Shown: positions 59,524-64,000 of the stretch, in pieces
How positions within the stretch are numbered: the stretch's first letter is position 1
Layout of the letters: every line of letters starts with the position of its first letter
Source of the DNA: Rugalucina vietnamica
Taxonomy: Eukaryota; Mollusca; Bivalvia; Lucinida; Lucinidae
Direction of reading: 5' to 3'
Assembly (NCBI GenBank): GCA_964017185.1
Contig: OZ024872.1
Coordinates: 61,559,817-61,623,816 of the forward strand
Length of the DNA stretch: 64,000 bases
Notes under the pieces: model-generated
What the model was told of the DNA's origin: nothing
The model's database searches: none
The model's input: only the letters and a program-made list of their open reading frames with translations
Program-made: the position numbers and the translations under genes

Positions 59524-61079
59524 TATTCCGATGGATGGCCAGAGTAGACGATAACATGTCAAAGAGTGACTCTTGCCGGGATAACAGGTCGCTAACAACC
59601 TTTCCTAGGAGTGGTGAGAGGACTAGAGGACCCTATTACTTTTCTTTCCTAACTATTGGTCAATACTTAGAGAAAATCTTGTTATTTCTAGGTGCACTTT
59701 TAGATCTCTAGAATTTGTTTAACATAATTAAGAAGCAATAGCTCATGTTTTGATAGCATAAAAAGATATTATAAAAAGATCTTTTTAGTTTGAAATAAAT
59801 GACAAAAGAATATTTTCTTAGAAATTATATTTTGCGAGTGCATTCAATGAAAATTCGCTCTGCTATATGATTTTACAGTAACTGTTGTGTGCCAAATCAA
59901 TGTCCACACTGTTGGAAACTCAATAGACTTCAATGTATTTTCAAGTTTACAAGATAAATTATCCTGCCTCTCCTGGTCAACCTATTTGAAAGAATTTGGG
60001 AGCCATGACATAGCCATGTTATATTAAAACTGCATTATAGTGAGGAGCTTTATAATGATGTTGAAGTGTAATACATGTACATTGATGGTCAAAAAATTCA
60101 TTCATAGAATACTCAAATCTTTTTTCTCCTTGTCCTTATAACACTTAATAAGTATAATGTATTGTTATATACAAACAATAAGCAAATATAAGACTGTAAA
60201 CCTAAGATCTCAATTCAAGTGTTAGATTCAAGCAGTCCTCTTTGCTGTCTTGAAAGTCATTTGAACCTCTTCATTTCACTTGAAGAATCCTATCTCGTTC
60301 CAGATGAAAAACATTTACACACAGGAGAAGCATCATCCGATCATATTCTATGGCTAATATCACAACATGAGAGGCTAACAAAATATTCTTAGATTTTGAA
60401 GGGTCCATTTGAGAAGTGTAGGGTGTTTAGGATGGTTGTTATGGGTTAAGTCAGTTGTAGAGCCCTTTAGTCGTGTCTAGTACCATCCAGGACCTCTAGA
60501 GTCGGGGATCAGTCCAATTATTATGACAACCTGAAGAGTTCTCCTGTCAGTATTGTTAATATTTCTGGAGTGGCATCATGTCCTCTTCAATATCATAACT
60601 TGGGACTTGTAACAAAACATAAGCAGTCTGCTTTTTATTGTGCCAGCATGGTTTGCTTGATTTATGCTTTACATGCATGCTAAATGTCTTGAGTTTAACC
60701 CAGGATGGATAGTGATCATATTTTCAACCTTAGCAGCTGACCAGTGCTTGGTGTTAATCCTTTTACCAGTAACTGACATCTGGAAATACTATGTGCAGAG
60801 CGGAGGATTCTAACCTAGAAACTCATGAAGTGGCATCAGCTGCACTGATCTGACTGGCAATGATCAGTAGCAAGAGCTTATCAGACTTATCAGTCTTATG
60901 TGCTACTTGTCAGTAGATATAAAATCAAATGGTATTCTTTGGAAATAAGGATTGGAGTGGCAACCCTCTGGAAAGGTCAAAACCCAACTGGTATGTAATC
61001 AGACACAATAAATTTTCCTTGTTAAAAGGAACGCTTGGCTAGTCTGTATATACCATTATTTGTCTGTGTGTTGTGGTTT
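59524..61079. other. No gene seen
   Basis: AT-rich DNA without recognised exon or structured repeat. Confidence 0.5.
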
Positions 61080-61490
61080 TTCGTAGGTTTGTGGAGTTTT
61101 TCGGTAACTCGATGGATCGCATCGGTCATGAACACTTCCTCGCTGGGGTGGATTTCAAGCTTTCGTACTTGGTCGGACCTAGGACAAAGTTCCGGGTTTT
61201 AGCATTATCCGTCCAAAACGCAGCAAAATGTTTAACGTTAGGTCCAAGTACGTCATTCTTCCCACAAGTCCTAATAAAAACGGCGGAGAGCAAGTCTGGT
61301 TTCCGTCTTCAATTGCTTTATCATGCAAGAAGGGTAGCAAAACATTGCGACTGGAACCAGGCCCCTGGATGTCAAATGAAAACCCCACAGATTGAAGGAA
61401 AAACCCCACAGATTGAGGAGAAATCCTCGTTCCGTTTCAATTGCTTGACGCTGTCGCGCCAAGCAAAAACACACTCCTCTGTGTGAAAGC
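61080..61490. other. CpG-richer block with open frames, unidentified
   Basis: The plus strand has a 137-codon frame (61073-61486) and the minus strand overlapping frames; none shows a known domain. The block has more CpG than its surroundings, an inverted pair (ACTTGGTCGGACCT and AGGTCCAAGT) and a tandem AAACCCCACAGATTGA. It could be a promoter/first-exon zone or a repeat fragment. Not assigned. Confidence 0.3.
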
Positions 61491-62226
61491 CGAAAATAAT
61501 CAAACTGAAAGACATAGGCAGGTACATGTATAGCCTGAAACAATGTTCTTTCTGATACCTTAGCTGTGAAAACATTAATATGATAATGAATCAAATCCTG
61601 AACAAATGTAATAATGAAAGACACCAAATGAAGAAACATTATTCTTTCTTGTAAAGCATTAAAAAGACAACTGAAACTACAATAGACTCCATGAATCCAA
61701 TTAGCCAAACATTGCTATTGAGGGAGCTCAGCATTCATGTCATACCATGGGAAAACAAGATTGAGAATTTCAAACCAAGGTCAGATCAAACCAGCCTGCC
61801 CAACTGTAATACAGAAATTTGCTACAGATTACAACTAGTTTGATGATATAGGTCACCAATGTTCATGCGCTGATCTGTAAATTTACTGTTCATTTCATAT
61901 GGCGCAACACCCAATTTTCGCACAATCTGACCCTAACTATTTAGATAAGCAATCTATTGGACTACCCCACTGAGTAACTCAGTTACCGCATCAGAGCTAT
62001 TCATGGTGAAGGGCTCTCAGTGCGCGTCAAGAATTCGACACCTTCTGTTACAAACGAGCCTTATCAATGACGACTCACTAATAGTTCCAAGTAACCAAAC
62101 GTTCCGTAGGATTAAGATGGCAGCTGAGAAGCATCTTTTTCTATCTTAAGACACTGAAGAGCTCCTTGGCCTACCTCCTCGCACAGAAGAGCTCCTTCAG
62201 TCTGGATCACTGCCTAACTAATTAAT
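61491..62226. other. No gene seen
   Basis: Spacer; the minus frame 61271-61708 overlaps the CpG block and has no domain. Confidence 0.5.
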
Positions 62227-62462
62227 TGAGCCTGAGCATGAGAACACCAACAATTTGGGTTCCGACCAGGTCCAACACAAACTGGGCTGTACAGTCTCAG
62301 AAGATGGTTAGAGGCTGGAAATTTTGAATTTAGGAAGTAGAGGAATTGTACTATCCGGGTAGCAAAAACAAAGGCGCTGATCAGCTTCGCAGTTACTGCG
62401 AAGCTGATCTGCGCCTTTGTTTTCGCTTAAGCAGATTGTTGGTTTTCCCAAGCGGCAGCTCA
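62227..62462 (-). mobile_element. Family A MITE, copy A11
   Basis: TGAGCCTGAGCATGAGAA...GGCAGCTCA; flanks AT/AT; hairpin centre CGCAGTTACTGCG, changed on both arms. The minus frame 62308-62580 is this repeat. Confidence 0.92.
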
Positions 62463-63055
62463 ATTGTGAACGTGCCAATCCATCTGCCTTGTAAATAACC
62501 AGTCTTCTAATGATCAGGCTTTTAAACTCAAGAGCTTTATCAATGCGAGGAAAAAAAGAAATACTTGTACGAAGGCACACTCTGAAACTTTAGGCATCAA
62601 ATTACATGTACGTCCCTGTGATTAAGACAAATCAAAGACAATTCGATTAAAGAACCCATTTTTTGAACATAAAAGCCGAATAAAATGGACAAAATATTCT
62701 ATTATAGAGATCAGACAAACAAGTTTTTATTTTATTTTTTTCATACTAGACATACTAATGCTACAACTTTCAATGTATACATCTATAGGCATATGATTTC
62801 TGCAAAAGGTTATCATTTTGATATGATCAAACAAATTGGTCTTCAAAGACTCTCAATCATATGTTTAAACTGGAAAATTTTCTCCACATGGAATTTTCAG
62901 TGTCAATATTTTGCAAAAGAGCAAGTGATTATTCAAGTCAGTAATCAACGTGAAATTGACAACTGTTTATTTTTTTTCTGAAGAATGTTTTTGCACATTT
63001 CTGGTAGAGTTTTAGTATCTAGGACTTGGAGGGCCTATAATGAATTTCAGTTCTT
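62463..63055. other. No gene seen
   Basis: AT-rich; the plus frame 62685-62981 has no domain. Confidence 0.5.
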
Positions 63056-63200
63056 GCATTATTGGCTTGTTCCCAGCTTAGAGAAAATCAATATTGGAAA
63101 TGCAGGTAACCAAAACCACCCTGACCTTGAGGCCAGGGTGGTTTAGGTTACCTGTATTTCCAATATTGATTTTTGAAAGCTGGAAACCAGCCGATAATGC
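63056..63200. mobile_element. Foldback MITE or long hairpin
   Basis: Arms of ~67 nt: GCATTATTGGCTTGTTCCCA to AAAACCACCCTG, and CAGGGTGGTTT to GATAATGC. Only a short loop (ACCTTGAGGC) separates them. Target duplication not evident. Confidence 0.85.
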
Positions 63201-64000
63201 AAAAATGGTGAATACCCACAAGTTCTATTGGAAGGTTTAACTTGTCCAGCGGTTAGACAAAAACACTGACAGAATTTCAATATTACTCCTTAAACCCAAA
63301 ATTTTGCCATTGACAATTTAAGCTAAAGCCCTTGATTGATGAATAAATAGCCCTGCTAGGGAAGGTATTAAACATCAGGGAACTTAAATCTGCTTTCCCT
63401 ACAGCAGTCGCTGACGATGTTTTCGACACTTAGCTGACATAAGAAGAGGATCGGTTTACACATTTAATCACTTCCGTATTGATTAGAGACAAATTAATAG
63501 GATCTGATCAATCAATCGGACAGAAATAAACAAGACAATCAATTTTATTCTAATTGTCATCATCATAATACATGATAGTTTCATTGTTGTTCCAGATGAG
63601 CCACTTTGTGGGGTTTTGCAGTTTTGCAGAATTTCAAACCAGATTCAAAACAAACCTTGTTTTAAAGCAGCACAAACAAATATCATGTGTCATTTACAAA
63701 TAGGGGATAATGCAATGCAAAGCAGGAATAGTCAAAATCGAAGAAGGCCAAAAAGCAAATACATCAAATAAATAGGGTATCTGAAAACAATCTTGCAACA
63801 GGTCTTTATAACTCATGAGCATACTTTTAAGGTGTTAGACTGAGGTGAGGGAGAATTGCAAACAAAAATCATTTGAAAAATTGGCCAATCACTCAGAGAT
63901 GATTGAAAATGATCACCACATCATCATTCTATGCAACACTTGTGTAATGTTTCTGTTGCTATCAAGTAGCCGTCATGACCTACTTGGGTAGAGTGGGGCT
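63201..64000. other. No gene seen
   Basis: AT-rich DNA to the right edge with no recognised exon, repeat or RNA gene. Confidence 0.5.

Overview
The window looks like a piece of a bivalve mollusc genome, probably a heterodont clam or mussel relative. It is AT-rich, intron-bearing and very gene-poor. It is filled with short non-autonomous mobile elements of kinds common in bivalves: tetranucleotide-tailed tandem-core elements, tRNA-derived SINEs and palindromic MITEs. There is no bacterial gene organisation, and nearly every long open frame is either a repeat read by chance or an old transposon relic.

Two host genes can be supported, both on the minus strand. At the left edge (1680-2043) is the first coding exon of an Nkx2-1 (scarecrow-type NK2 homeobox) gene. 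It carries the TN motif and a good splice donor; the homeodomain exon must lie beyond the left edge. Between 39.6 and 50.9 kb are the last four coding exons of a Gly/Tyr/Asn/Gln-rich, hnRNP-like protein. Splice sites, phases, stop codon and a polyadenylation signal all agree, but the N-terminal domains are not seen, so the family is unresolved.

The 37 kb between them and the introns of the second gene are mobile DNA. Main families, named here for reference: A, a ~236-bp MITE (TGAGCC...GGCTCA) with an internal hairpin, eleven loci; B, 1.2-2.4 kb elements with tandem cores, a GACG repeat and a 3' hairpin ending CTAA, four copies; C, elements of ~155-bp units ending in a GGGAGACAT hairpin, two copies; D, a ~280-bp palindromic element, six copies; E, a mariner-like MITE; F and J, TIR elements with arrays of TTGGCCCA and CACCCGGGTG; I, a 2.2-kb element with near-identical 93-nt terminal repeats; K, a dispersed ~400-bp repeat; and a 5.2-kb inverted-repeat element at 14.7-20.0 kb. 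A degenerate Crypton tyrosine recombinase lies antisense in an intron of the hnRNP-like gene.

The most interesting signals are in the mobile DNA. Family A has variable 2-bp target duplications and hairpin arms that change together between copies. Families B and C are unrelated in sequence but share one Helitron/pearl-like plan. One D copy has an 18-bp target duplication, and one B copy holds two back-to-back perfect palindromes. All alignments were made by eye, so boundaries of diverged repeats are approximate.
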